Source of the DNA: Candidatus Aenigmatarchaeota archaeon
GTDB lineage: Archaea > Aenigmatarchaeota > Aenigmatarchaeia > GW2011-AR5
Direction of reading: 5' to 3'
NCBI GenBank assembly: GCA_016184005.1
Contig: JACPDL010000002.1
Span: forward strand, 1 to 64,000
Length of the DNA stretch: 64,000 nt
The notes beneath the pieces were generated by a model. That model had not been told where the DNA came from. It searched no databases and worked only from the letters and a program-made list of their open reading frames with translations. This document shows, in pieces, positions 38,303-48,151 of the stretch (position 1 is its first letter; every line of letters starts with the position of its first letter). The position numbers were made by a program, and so were the translations under genes.

Positions 38303-39267
38303 TTGACCACCTTTAGCTGGGACTGTGCCCGCACTTCGTAATTATATAGAAGCGGCACTAAAACCTGATAGTCAACGAGCTGTTGCGCATTCTCAGGCAA
38401 TTTAAGCTCGCATGCTATGCGGGGAAAAACTTTTCCTGAGGGATATATTGTCTTGAAGTCCCTGCAACAAAGGATGTCGCTGCAGTAAGTCTCTTCAGAA
38501 CCGGTTTTCTGGAATATCTCAGACTGCTTTTGCAATAGAGCCAAGAGCAGGTCTGTTGCCTGAAGCGCATTCTTGAATTCCCCGAAACGGAGATTCTTTT
38601 GTTCGATAGGCATGAAATTTTCGCCGAATGTTATCTTGTCAACAAAGCCGTTGCCGATATTTCTTATGGTGAAGTAAACAAAATACTGCCTGCCTTTTCT
38701 CGCAACTATCGGCATGTCGTCGCTGAATTCTATATCCATCTGCATGTTCCTGTCCCTGTACGTGTACACGCGCGGCCTCGTGTTTATGTTTCCTGCAAGC
38801 TTTTCACGCGTGTATATTTCTTCATTCATTATATCCAGCGTCTGCACTGCTGTAAGCACGCTCTGGAACTTCGCGCGGGCATTAATTGTTTCGCTTTGCG
38901 TTTTCTGGATAATTGGCATAGCCTGGACGGTGCAGCTCAAGGCCGTTATCTGGTCGGGCAGCAATTGCGGTATTGAGAGCTTGCATTCGTTGCTTTTCCG
39001 GAGATTGCCCGTATCGAAAATTTCGAGAATGATATTTCTTATCGGCGCAACATCTTTATTCTGGGCGTCGAGATATAGTGTTGTTTTGCTGCCTGCAAAA
39101 ATTTCAGAAGGCGAAGATGACAAAGAAACTCCAAGGCCTTCCTGCACCCGTATTGGCTGCTGCCCCTGCAATGCGCCAATCGGGTTGAAACCAGGGCTGA
39201 AAGGATTGAGCTGGCTCACGCATGCGGACAAAAAAACAACTGAGAGCAGCAAAAAAATATATTTCAT
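38299..39267 (-). CDS. lipoprotein, divergent member of the same family
   Basis: LSACVSQ lipobox; overlaps the downstream gene by 4 nt; NEEIYTRE, NIGNGFVDKI. Confidence 0.7.
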   Translation of the reverse strand: MKYIFLLLSVVFLSACVSQLNPFSPGFNPIGALQGQQPIRVQEGLGVSLSSSPSEIFAGSKTTLYLDAQNKDVAPIRNIILEIFDTGNLRKSNECKLSIPQLLPDQITALSCTVQAMPIIQKTQSETINARAKFQSVLTAVQTLDIMNEEIYTREKLAGNINTRPRVYTYRDRNMQMDIEFSDDMPIVARKGRQYFVYFTIRNIGNGFVDKITFGENFMPIEQKNLRFGEFKNALQATDLLLALLQKQSEIFQKTGSEETYCSDILCCRDFKTIYPSGKVFPRIACELKLPENAQQLVDYQVLVPLLYNYEVRAQSQLKVVK

Positions 39268-39280
39268 TTAAGCACCACGT

Positions 39281-40687
39281 TCATTTCTCGAAAGGCCTGA
39301 TGGTGATCGGGAATGAGCTGCGCAGCTCATAGTCATAATCGACGTACGCATTTATCAAATACGTCTTGAAAGGCTCAGAAATATCAACGATCCTGCTTAT
39401 CTGGAAGCGCAATGTCGTTCTTGTCTCATCGCGGAAAAGCTGTATGGGCTTCACGTTGGTGCATTTCACTTTGTTTGTTTCTACTCTGCATTCAAATCGC
39501 GGCCCTTCTGTAGATGCTGATTGCGACTGTACTGGCAAATCAACTGCGAATGGGTTAATAATTTCTGTCTGTTGAGATCGACTTTGCTCACAAGTGCCTT
39601 GCGAAGGAAAAGAAGATACAATTATATCTGAACCAAGGCATGATTGTACTGGATCTTTTGGTTCATTGCAATAATAGTAAACTCCTGCTTCACCAGTTGA
39701 TTTACACAAAAACCATTCAATAGTTCCTTCTATATTATTTTCTGTTGCCCTGCCTGTTACGAGGTTGCCTCTTACTGCAAAAGCCATGCCGACACCGAAT
39801 ATAGGCACATCGTCATATCTGCCTTGTATCTGGAATTCTTTGCCGTCAACAATTAACTTCGAGTTTCCTGCAAACAACTCAAGCGGGAATTCTATGACAA
39901 GCTTGCGCGTTTCTATCTGTGAACCAACTATGTTGCCTTTGCCTTTGTTTTTCACGTTGAATATGAATGTGCCCGAGAAGCCTGAGAGCAGGTAAGGCGT
40001 TCCGAAGAGCTGCACGTCAATCTGCACGGGCCCTGAGCCATGGGTTACTTGCTCCGTAAGGCCGATAGAGCGCCCCTGCCTCTGGCTAATCTCTATTTCC
40101 TTCTGGTTGACAACAGGAATCGTGTAAAGCAGGTTGCCCTTGAATTTGTAGGTTGCTTTGTAGCTCAATTCCGTATCTGTTTTTATGCGCGCTATCTCGC
40201 TCTCTGTGGGCGCAAGCAGCTGGAAGTTTATGGACCGCTGCTCGCCCGGGAATATTTCACAAGGCCTGCTTTTGCGGCATATGTCAGGCTGGCACTTGCT
40301 GCCCTGATTACACAGCGGCGATTTTGGCCCCAGATCCTGGTCATATGCCTTGAACAATGGCGCATTGAAGAGTTCTACGTACACGCTTCTGGCTGATTCT
40401 GCCTTGTCCACGTTTTCCAGAATAAAAGTGAACAGCACCGGCTGGTCAGGAAGCGCGGGCGATCTGGGTATGCTGGTTGCATCCTTTATCAGAACCACGT
40501 CCTTCAGGCCTTCTTCGCTGATTTTCCTGCTGATGCTCAGCACGTCTCCGCCGAAGATGCCTGACAACTCGACGCATCCAGAAACGAGGAGTATTGCGAT
40601 TATAGACAGCGACACGTACTTCATCCGATCACTGATAATAAATTGCCAGCGGCCAGATATAAACGTTAAGAATGTTAAATTCAACAC
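39281..40687 (-). CDS. lipoprotein, same family (start probably MKYVSLSIIAI, about 40624)
   Basis: LVSGCVEL lipobox; ATYKFKGNLLYTIPVVNQKEIEI, VKNKGKGNIVGSQ. Confidence 0.7.
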   Translation of the reverse strand: MLNLTFLTFISGRWQFIISDRMKYVSLSIIAILLVSGCVELSGIFGGDVLSISRKISEEGLKDVVLIKDATSIPRSPALPDQPVLFTFILENVDKAESARSVYVELFNAPLFKAYDQDLGPKSPLCNQGSKCQPDICRKSRPCEIFPGEQRSINFQLLAPTESEIARIKTDTELSYKATYKFKGNLLYTIPVVNQKEIEISQRQGRSIGLTEQVTHGSGPVQIDVQLFGTPYLLSGFSGTFIFNVKNKGKGNIVGSQIETRKLVIEFPLELFAGNSKLIVDGKEFQIQGRYDDVPIFGVGMAFAVRGNLVTGRATENNIEGTIEWFLCKSTGEAGVYYYCNEPKDPVQSCLGSDIIVSSFPSQGTCEQSRSQQTEIINPFAVDLPVQSQSASTEGPRFECRVETNKVKCTNVKPIQLFRDETRTTLRFQISRIVDISEPFKTYLINAYVDYDYELRSSFPITIRPFEK

Positions 40688-40752
40688 CTGAAAGCAAGTT
40701 AAAAAAATAGAAAGCTTAAATATTATGTTTCGTATCTATAGATAGTGATTGT

Positions 40753-40872
40753 ATGAAAGATATGGCACAATGGAAAAATGTCAGCAAATATATAAAAGAA
40801 GCCAGGAAAGACAGGGAATTCATGAAAGACTTGAAGAAATTTATAGCGATTTCTACTGGAAAATCAAAGTAG
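40753..40872 (+). CDS. 39-aa charged micro-protein, convergent with PIN gene
   Basis: MKDMAQWKNVSKYIKEARKDREFMKDLKKFIAISTGKSK*; TATA-like GCTTAAATA upstream. Confidence 0.45.
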   Translation: MKDMAQWKNVSKYIKEARKDREFMKDLKKFIAISTGKSK

Positions 40873-41364
40873 TTTTCTTTTGAATTCACTATAGCCTATG
40901 AAGTTAGGCGTGATAAGATTGTGTTCTTTATTTACTGAATAATAAGCTTTCTTTGCTGCATTTGACAGCATTGTTCTGTTGTCATCTGAAACCACAATAT
41001 CAAGCTTGCTGATAGTTGCTTCTGCCACGATTATCATATCGTTCATTATACTTTTCCAAGAAACAGAACCACCATTTTTCCTATAATTTTTATAATAAAG
41101 AACAGCTAATGTTTGCGCAAGCGGTTTTATTTCCAATTCTCTGCCCTTAGTTAAAGCATCGTAGAGCCTAATTAATGCCAATCTTAAATCATACCTGTCT
41201 TTTGAATGTTTTGGCGCGTCTCTTATTTCCTTCCTAATTATTCTGATTCCGTAAATTGTCATATCGTGCTTATGTATATTCGCCTTCTCTACTAGATTAT
41301 CTTCGATACGATCTTCTATTATCTTTCCATATATGCTTGTATCAAGAATAATTCTCAATGTCAT
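40864..41364 (-). CDS. PIN-domain protein
   Basis: RIILDTSIYGKIIED...MNDMIIVAEATISKLDIVVSDD. Confidence 0.7.
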   Translation of the reverse strand: MTLRIILDTSIYGKIIEDRIEDNLVEKANIHKHDMTIYGIRIIRKEIRDAPKHSKDRYDLRLALIRLYDALTKGRELEIKPLAQTLAVLYYKNYRKNGGSVSWKSIMNDMIIVAEATISKLDIVVSDDNRTMLSNAAKKAYYSVNKEHNLITPNFIGYSEFKRKLL

Positions 41365-41447
41365 ACATTTAATTACTGATTATTCTAATTTATTCTTTAG
41401 GGTACGGCAACATAGAGAATATAAAGATTCTATAAAGAACTGATAGC

Positions 41448-42311
41448 ATGGTGGAGTTTTTCCAGGCCTACTTTCTGGATCCTATAAGATTCAATACGGG
41501 CTACAACATTGTCAATACGGCTGCTTACGCGATTATTTTCGTCGCCCTTGTTTTCGTTACATACAGGCTGCTGAAGCTGCTCAAGATAAAGGTCGACAAG
41601 AACTTCTTCATTGCAATCGCGCCGTACATAGCGCTGGGAAGCATACTGCGCGCATGGGAGGACCTGATAGAAACCACGCAGGCAATACCGGAGATATTTT
41701 CCCGCTTCGTGCTGATCGATGCCTATGGAACAGCCAGAAACCTGCTTCTGATAACGCCGCTGATATACATATTCATGTTTGTTTTGGCGCTATCGGCGCT
41801 GCTTCTTTCAAAATTGCTGGAGAGGCGTGCAAAAATACCTTACCACAAGACATGGCTTGCGATCGGCGCTGTGATGTGCCTGCTTGGCGCAAGCCAGCTG
41901 CAGCTGAACAATGCGTTTGCACTATTTGCGATGCTGGGCATATTTGGCGTCTGGGCGCTTGTGATCGCAGGCTCGCGAGTTGCCTTCAGTGAATTTGCAG
42001 TGGTCAAGAAAACGCTGACGAAGGAGAATACGCTGCTGATACTTGTTCATATGTTCGACGCAACAACAACGTTTGTCGCGCTGCAGTTCTTCCCTTATTT
42101 CGAGCAGCACGTGCTTGCAGGCTTTTTTATCAGCATACTGGGCCCAATCGGGATATACGCCCTGAAGCTGCCTGTCGTAACGGCTGTCCTGCACTATATT
42201 GACAAAGAGCTTCCCGAAGGGGAGAAAAGAAACTTCATAAAGATAGCGATACTGATCCTGGGCTTGGGCCCCGGACTGAGAAATTTCCTGCGGCTGGTCA
42301 TGGGCGTATAG
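41448..42311 (+). CDS. DUF63-family membrane protein
   Basis: FLDPIRFNTGYNIVNTAAYAI, YIALGSILRAWEDL, LVHMFDATTTFVALQFFPYFEQHVLAGF. Confidence 0.82.
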   Translation: MVEFFQAYFLDPIRFNTGYNIVNTAAYAIIFVALVFVTYRLLKLLKIKVDKNFFIAIAPYIALGSILRAWEDLIETTQAIPEIFSRFVLIDAYGTARNLLLITPLIYIFMFVLALSALLLSKLLERRAKIPYHKTWLAIGAVMCLLGASQLQLNNAFALFAMLGIFGVWALVIAGSRVAFSEFAVVKKTLTKENTLLILVHMFDATTTFVALQFFPYFEQHVLAGFFISILGPIGIYALKLPVVTAVLHYIDKELPEGEKRNFIKIAILILGLGPGLRNFLRLVMGV

Positions 42312-42339
42312 CTTATAAGCTTGCCTGCAAACTATTTTT

Positions 42340-43500
42340 ATGCAGCAGAGCCAGAATGAGCATTGGCGCGGGCGCGTTAAGCCCGGACCTTCCTTCTTCA
42401 GCAAGATGCTCCCTTATGCCGCAGGTGCAGCGATTGGCGCAACACTTACAGCTGCTCTCCTGTGGGGTACGTACAACGCAGGCAGGACAAAGGGCTATTC
42501 TTATGCACTGGATAGCCAGCAACAGGCCACGCAACAGGAAAATGTGCAGCAGAAAAAAGAGCAGCAAGGCATTCGGCAACAGACTTATACTCAATCACCA
42601 ACCACGGCAGCAAAGGAAATTTATGCAAAGATGACAATTGATGAGATGAAAAGCTATCCTATAGCTGACGACTGGAAGCCTGTGTCTGGTGTGCACATAA
42701 AAATGCCAACCGGCGAAACAGTTGTTATTAGTACTAGAAGTAAGAGAGAAACTGCTGATAAATCTTATGGAACTGTAATGTATCTTTTTGATAAAAACGG
42801 AAAAATTGATTACGACCAAGCAAGAACAGTAGGCACTGTTTCTGATAATGCAAGGCAATGGGTACATTATCTTTACGAAGGTAGACCGGAAGATTTTCAC
42901 AGGAAAGTGATCGAATTTGCAGGCGATGGAACCATTGCTAACCTTGCTATCTATAAAACGCTTGCAGATCTGGAAAATAGGGCTGTAGCGCAGGCTGTTG
43001 CGTCTGTAGAACTAGCAAAATTTATACAAAATCCTGTACCGTACCTTGGAATCAAATTTGTGCAGGAATTTGCAAGGGAGTGGGAAAAAGAAAAATATAA
43101 TGGAATAACGTCAGATAATAAGGGAAACCACTGGCTGGATATCGGGGGTGGCAACCAGCGCGCTTTTGCAACGCGTGAAGAAGCCTTGGCGTACAAGCAA
43201 GAATTGAAAGCGCGCGAAAACGCGCCTACTCCTATTTACACATTCACAGAGCGCAAGAGTTATCCGGGTGGGGAAAGCGAGAAAAGGACAACCGTAATAG
43301 GTCCTCCGAAGACACCAGCTCAATGGGAAACGGAAAGAAGTGTTCAGCAGGATCCCATAGCAAGAAGAGCCGAAGATGCTTACCACAAGGCAGGAGCCCT
43401 CAAGGGAGATGTGGAAAGGGCAACGGGCGAAGCCGTGAGGGGCCTGCAGGAAAGCTTGGGTAAGATTTTCCGGCCGCCGGAAGGCCAAAGGCGCAGATGA
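42340..43500 (+). CDS. membrane-anchored hypothetical protein
   Basis: MLPYAAGAAIGATLTAALLWG anchor. Confidence 0.6.
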   Translation: MQQSQNEHWRGRVKPGPSFFSKMLPYAAGAAIGATLTAALLWGTYNAGRTKGYSYALDSQQQATQQENVQQKKEQQGIRQQTYTQSPTTAAKEIYAKMTIDEMKSYPIADDWKPVSGVHIKMPTGETVVISTRSKRETADKSYGTVMYLFDKNGKIDYDQARTVGTVSDNARQWVHYLYEGRPEDFHRKVIEFAGDGTIANLAIYKTLADLENRAVAQAVASVELAKFIQNPVPYLGIKFVQEFAREWEKEKYNGITSDNKGNHWLDIGGGNQRAFATREEALAYKQELKARENAPTPIYTFTERKSYPGGESEKRTTVIGPPKTPAQWETERSVQQDPIARRAEDAYHKAGALKGDVERATGEAVRGLQESLGKIFRPPEGQRRR

Positions 43501-43630
43501 AATACATGCTGAGGGGCAGAGAAGCACAAGGGAAGAATCAAGGTCTAAGCCACCGGATTGGGGAAAAGTTATCGGCGATGTTTTTAAAGAAAAAATGATT
43601 TTATAGCTTATTCTTTTTATGAATGCTTGG

Positions 43631-44623
43631 TTATTTCGTTTCTTCAAATTTTTTCTTTTCGAGATACTGTATATGTTTTATTGCTTCTCTTCTCGAGTCG
43701 AAACCTCTATAAACCGCATTGTCAAAAGCGACACTATAACCTTTTCCAGCATCGTAGCCGATAAGATGATCATCTTTTAGCCTCATGTGATGTATAAGTC
43801 TTTCTGCAAATTCTGCTCGAAGATATCTATTCAAGGAGGATGGGTTCACTAGCATTTGATCAACAAATGTCCTCTGTTCCATTCCGAACAATTCCCTGTA
43901 AAGAGATTCAGCATTAGGCGATTCTACAAGCAATTCGTTAAGAGCGATGCCAAATGCAAGTAAGTCAGAATTATGCTGTAACTGTCTTATTGTGCGGGAA
44001 TCGCCGTGTGAAATGGCCGGAACCAGTTTGGTCTTTATATCTTCAATAACTTTAAGCGGTGAATCGCGGTAATAATCTTTAGTATCAGTGTCGAAATATG
44101 TTTCTGGGATTTTTTGTAGTCGTAACGATAATACAGCTATTGATCTTGTCGGCCCTGTGGGGTTACCTTCTGGAGTAAGGCCCCTTCCATTTTTTACTAT
44201 TATTTCTTTTACACCATCGCCGTCCACATCATTAAAATAAAAATCGTTACCTTCTACATATCCAATTACAACATTTCCGGGTTCGTTGCCAAAGCTCCTT
44301 TTTAAGATTTGCATCTTTTTCTTGCTGCCATCTGAATAAATTGCAGCTATAACATCTCTATCGAAGGTCGTTTCGTATGCACAAAGATCTTTCGCGTCCA
44401 CGGCTACGTATGTATGTTTTTCTTTTTCCGTTGGCTTTAGATGAGGATAATCGTTTCTGCAAATTGAACTTGAAACATGGCCTGTATCATAACCCTTGTT
44501 GGGTTTATCAACAGAAACAGTCGTGACGGCTTTTTCTTTCTCTGCCTTATTTGAATCGTAGCAGCCCCATGCAAGAGCTGTGCCTATCATCAAACCAACA
44601 ACATATCTGCGGAAAGCGGACAT
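43631..44623 (-). CDS. membrane-anchored hypothetical protein
   Basis: RRYVVGLMIGTALAWGCYDSN anchor; YFNDVDGDGVKEIIVKNG. Confidence 0.6.
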   Translation of the reverse strand: MSAFRRYVVGLMIGTALAWGCYDSNKAEKEKAVTTVSVDKPNKGYDTGHVSSSICRNDYPHLKPTEKEKHTYVAVDAKDLCAYETTFDRDVIAAIYSDGSKKKMQILKRSFGNEPGNVVIGYVEGNDFYFNDVDGDGVKEIIVKNGRGLTPEGNPTGPTRSIAVLSLRLQKIPETYFDTDTKDYYRDSPLKVIEDIKTKLVPAISHGDSRTIRQLQHNSDLLAFGIALNELLVESPNAESLYRELFGMEQRTFVDQMLVNPSSLNRYLRAEFAERLIHHMRLKDDHLIGYDAGKGYSVAFDNAVYRGFDSRREAIKHIQYLEKKKFEETK

Positions 44624-44660
44624 AAATACAATTTCAAAGAAAAGGGTTTAAAATACATTC

Positions 44661-45839
44661 TTATGGTGTTTTTATTAGCTTTCTGCAAATTTTGCCGTTT
44701 GACCTAGATTCAGTTTCTTTACTAAAAGGCAACCTCCATAAGCGGATATTGTCACTCCCACCGGAAAGGGCGTATAATCCGTCAGGAGAAAATGCTATAC
44801 TGTAGACATGCGAAGCAAGCGAGTGTGAAAATTGAATTGTTTCCTTGCCGCTTTCAACATCCCAGAGACGGATAGTCATATATCCAGCAGAAATCGCATA
44901 GCAGTCATCAGGTGAAAAAGCAACACTGTAAATATTAGAATTGTGCCTAAGGCGGTGGACTTCTTCTCCGGTCGCCAGATCCCACAGGCGGGCTACTTCA
45001 TCCGAACCTCCTGAAAGGCCGTACTTTTCATCATGGGAGAAAGCAACGCTAAAAACACTATCCCAATGCCTGAATCTGCGCAATGCTTTTCCGGTTTTGA
45101 CATCCCAATGGTAAACAAATCTGTCGCTGCTGCCAGAAAGCGCTGTTTTTCCATCAGGCGCGAATGCTACTGTGTTAACTTCTTCCTCACCATGCCCAAT
45201 AAATGGCTGAATCTCTTTCCCGGTTGCTGCGTCCCACAAGCTAAGTTTTCCACTTGAACCGCCTGTAAGAACGTGCCGGTTGTCATGCGATAGTGCACCT
45301 GTTTCTCCTCTAAAGCGGCGGATTTCTTCCTTGCTCTTGACGTCCCATAAACGGACAGTCCCATCTTGACTACCTGATATAACAAACTTACCGTCTTTTG
45401 AAAACGCCAAGGTTGTAACTGGGGTTCTTTTTGTATAATTGTGACCGACAAAGCGGTCAATTTCTTTCCAAGTTTCTATATCTCGCAAGTAGATGTCACC
45501 CTGGCTTGCAAAAATGGCATAGTTACCGTCTGGTGAAATTGCCACACTTAAACTTCCTAATCCTTCTTCAAAACGGCGCATCTCGCCCACTTTGATCCTG
45601 GGCTGATAAGATGACTCATCTTTGGTTTTCTCTTCTATCTGAGGCTTTTTCTGCAATTGATAAGCGGGCTGTTTAACAGTTTCTTGTTTCTTGAATGGAT
45701 AAATATTTTTTTGTGAAACTAATGATTGCGGCGGCTGCGAGGAAGTGCTTTGTTTTGTTGGTATGCTGTTGTAACCCAACACCACAGCTGCGCCTACAGC
45801 CATACCGGCAAGATAAGGAAGTACCCGCCTGAACTGCAT
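44661..45839 (-). CDS. membrane-anchored WD40 beta-propeller protein
   Basis: RRVLPYLAGMAVGAAVVLGYNS anchor; repeated SVAFSPDGxYALSGGSDxxxRLWD. Confidence 0.85.
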   Translation of the reverse strand: MQFRRVLPYLAGMAVGAAVVLGYNSIPTKQSTSSQPPQSLVSQKNIYPFKKQETVKQPAYQLQKKPQIEEKTKDESSYQPRIKVGEMRRFEEGLGSLSVAISPDGNYAIFASQGDIYLRDIETWKEIDRFVGHNYTKRTPVTTLAFSKDGKFVISGSQDGTVRLWDVKSKEEIRRFRGETGALSHDNRHVLTGGSSGKLSLWDAATGKEIQPFIGHGEEEVNTVAFAPDGKTALSGSSDRFVYHWDVKTGKALRRFRHWDSVFSVAFSHDEKYGLSGGSDEVARLWDLATGEEVHRLRHNSNIYSVAFSPDDCYAISAGYMTIRLWDVESGKETIQFSHSLASHVYSIAFSPDGLYALSGGSDNIRLWRLPFSKETESRSNGKICRKLIKTP

Positions 45840-45922
45840 ACAATAGCTCTGCAGATAACATTCTTATGCTTACCCGTTTGGCTTTCAAGCACCGTTAAGC
45901 TTTAAAACCTTTCCATATTATG

Positions 45923-45936
45923 TCACTTATAAGTGA
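45923..45936. promoter_or_regulatory. perfect palindrome TCACTTATAAGTGA about 20 bp after a TATA-like box
   Basis: TTTAAAA at about 45900, palindrome, then ATG at 45942. Confidence 0.45.
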
Positions 45937-47297
45937 TAAAAATGGGAATCAGAGCAAGGCCTGGGAGCCGCGATCCGGAATCGCAGGCGAGAGAAGTTTA
46001 CTTCGGAAAAGGAGAATCCGGACGAGCCGAGCTTATTCTAGAAATGGCAGGCTACGATGGACAAAGAATAACCACATTACTTCAGAAATGGTATAGAGAA
46101 GAGGCTGAAAAATCTTCGGCAGAAAGGCCCATATTAGGCGGCTCCAACGGCGGAAAAAATAATGGACCGGATGAGGGGGATCGGCCTGGAAGCCGGGCAC
46201 TGAAACGTATCCGTGATGCGCTTTTCTTTGGTATAACAGATTCCTTGCCGCCATTGGGAGTAAGCTGGCCACGGAAGCTGTCCCCGCGAATCAATCTGCT
46301 GCCGACAAAAGCCCAACTTAAATCATATCGAAAAGCAAGAAAAGCGCACGCAAAAGGCAACATTCTGGAAGCCGATCAAATACTATCTGAAGGCGGCTAT
46401 TGTATTACAACATCGGATGAATTATTTGAATCATGGAGCAGATGGAATCAGAAAAGGCCTGTAACAGAAAGAACAGGATTGGCAGCATACGAAAAAGAAC
46501 TAACAGATGAAACAGAATCAGGGCCGGAAGTTAGAGCCGATAGGCGTTTCAGGTATGTTACTCGATTAATAGGTTCTGGCTTATTGGTTGCTGGAGCTCT
46601 AATTGCTGCAGGTTCAATAAGTTATCAATATGTTATTGAGCCATACTTCAGCCAGCAAGTTTCAGTGCAAAGGCCAGCACAAACTGCACAGCAAAAACCT
46701 GAAGCAAAACCAGCTGCGCCGAAAAGAGAACCGGGTGCGTCCGCTGCGCCTGCACAGCAAAAACCGGGTTTTCATGGTCCTATTGCCCCGCCAGCAGCAC
46801 AGCCCGGAACAACTGAACCACCTAGAGCAAGGGTGCAAGAACCTGCAGCGCCGGTATCTGCGCCGGAAAGGCCGCCAACACCTGCGCAGGGAGCAACTCA
46901 GCCTGCGCCGTCACAGAAAGTATTTTTTTATAGAGATGAATATGGAGCAAGAAGGGAACTTCCTGTTTACGGTTCAAGATGGACTATTGATAAAGTAAGT
47001 GCAGGCAACGAAGGGGAAAATCGTGCTTGGTTGTTACTGGAAACGTTTTACGATGTGAATCGTGATGGCTATAGTGATAATTTTGAACCACAATTGCCGA
47101 TAGAGTTGGAACGTTATTCACAGCAAGAAGCTGAAGAAATGAGAGATAAGATAGGCCAGTGCAAAGGCCAGAATGAAGCAGTATATGTCATGCTTGGCAG
47201 ATCTGTTTATCCTCAAACAGACAGAAACCACAACGTCTTGGGAATAAAGGTTCCCAGAGAATATGTGAAATTTCTTTCGCGGGGCTGTTTGGATTAA
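45933..47297 (+). CDS. membrane protein with two copies of a GY/W repeat and a Pro/Ala/Gln linker (ATG probably 45942)
   Basis: QAREVYFGKGESGRAELILEMAGYDGQRITTLLQKWYREE; RKARKAHAKGNILEADQILSEGGY; one TM. Confidence 0.65.
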   Translation: MIKMGIRARPGSRDPESQAREVYFGKGESGRAELILEMAGYDGQRITTLLQKWYREEAEKSSAERPILGGSNGGKNNGPDEGDRPGSRALKRIRDALFFGITDSLPPLGVSWPRKLSPRINLLPTKAQLKSYRKARKAHAKGNILEADQILSEGGYCITTSDELFESWSRWNQKRPVTERTGLAAYEKELTDETESGPEVRADRRFRYVTRLIGSGLLVAGALIAAGSISYQYVIEPYFSQQVSVQRPAQTAQQKPEAKPAAPKREPGASAAPAQQKPGFHGPIAPPAAQPGTTEPPRARVQEPAAPVSAPERPPTPAQGATQPAPSQKVFFYRDEYGARRELPVYGSRWTIDKVSAGNEGENRAWLLLETFYDVNRDGYSDNFEPQLPIELERYSQQEAEEMRDKIGQCKGQNEAVYVMLGRSVYPQTDRNHNVLGIKVPREYVKFLSRGCLD

Positions 47298-47306
47298 AGG
47301 CAATTC

Positions 47307-48056
47307 TTATGCTTCCGTTCTTTCTGTACCGTAAAGTTCACTTAGCAACCGGGCTACTCTTTCCTGTCTTGCTTGTTTGTCTTTTTCTATCTCATGGCGG
47401 TAAGCTTCGACTGCAAAACCTACATTATCGAAATAAAACGGGGCTGCTCCTTCAGGCAAAACAGCCTCTACGGCTGCATGCATAACTAATTTGGCAGTTC
47501 CAGAAACTGATTCTTTCAAACGGGCGGACAATGGCTTGTCTTCCAGAAAGACATCAAACCAGTAATGCTTCAGGTAGCCGCTTCTGGCGCCTGTATAGAG
47601 CATCAAGCCGAGATCGACAGGATCGAGGTTTTGCTTTGTTACCCATTTAAACGGCCTCATAACCCATGATCCTGCTATCCATCTTACAGTATTCTTGTAA
47701 AAAGGGAAGAATTCCGCCAGATCGGCGGCTAACATAGCATCTGTATAAAGCTCATCGCGCTCGATCAGGCGATTAAGCTCGTTATCAGGAAAATCTGCAC
47801 CGAAAGAGATGTCAGCATAGGCGTGAAAAATGACTTTTTTTGCTGCCCTGTACGCCTTTACAACATCCCCCTTAAGGAGTTCGTCTTTCGCATAGTTCAT
47901 GCCTGCAAGATAGCGAACTTTTTCTTCAGGATTGATGCTTGTGCTCCGAACATAATTGATAAGGCTGTCAGTTATCTGCGCTGCTTTGGATATCATTCCC
48001 TTTCGCGTAGAGGCATAGCTGGCTAGTCTGGTTAGTACGGTTCCAAAGGGGGGCAT
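47307..48056 (-). CDS. hypothetical protein
   Basis: ORF in coding-dense block. Confidence 0.55.
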   Translation of the reverse strand: MPPFGTVLTRLASYASTRKGMISKAAQITDSLINYVRSTSINPEEKVRYLAGMNYAKDELLKGDVVKAYRAAKKVIFHAYADISFGADFPDNELNRLIERDELYTDAMLAADLAEFFPFYKNTVRWIAGSWVMRPFKWVTKQNLDPVDLGLMLYTGARSGYLKHYWFDVFLEDKPLSARLKESVSGTAKLVMHAAVEAVLPEGAAPFYFDNVGFAVEAYRHEIEKDKQARQERVARLLSELYGTERTEA

Positions 48057-48151
48057 TCTTACACCTGATATTTTTGTTCAAAGTCAATTCGCTTTAATAT
48101 GTTACTACTCGATAGTAAGATTTAAAAGCTTTTGCATTGTAATGTCTATGC

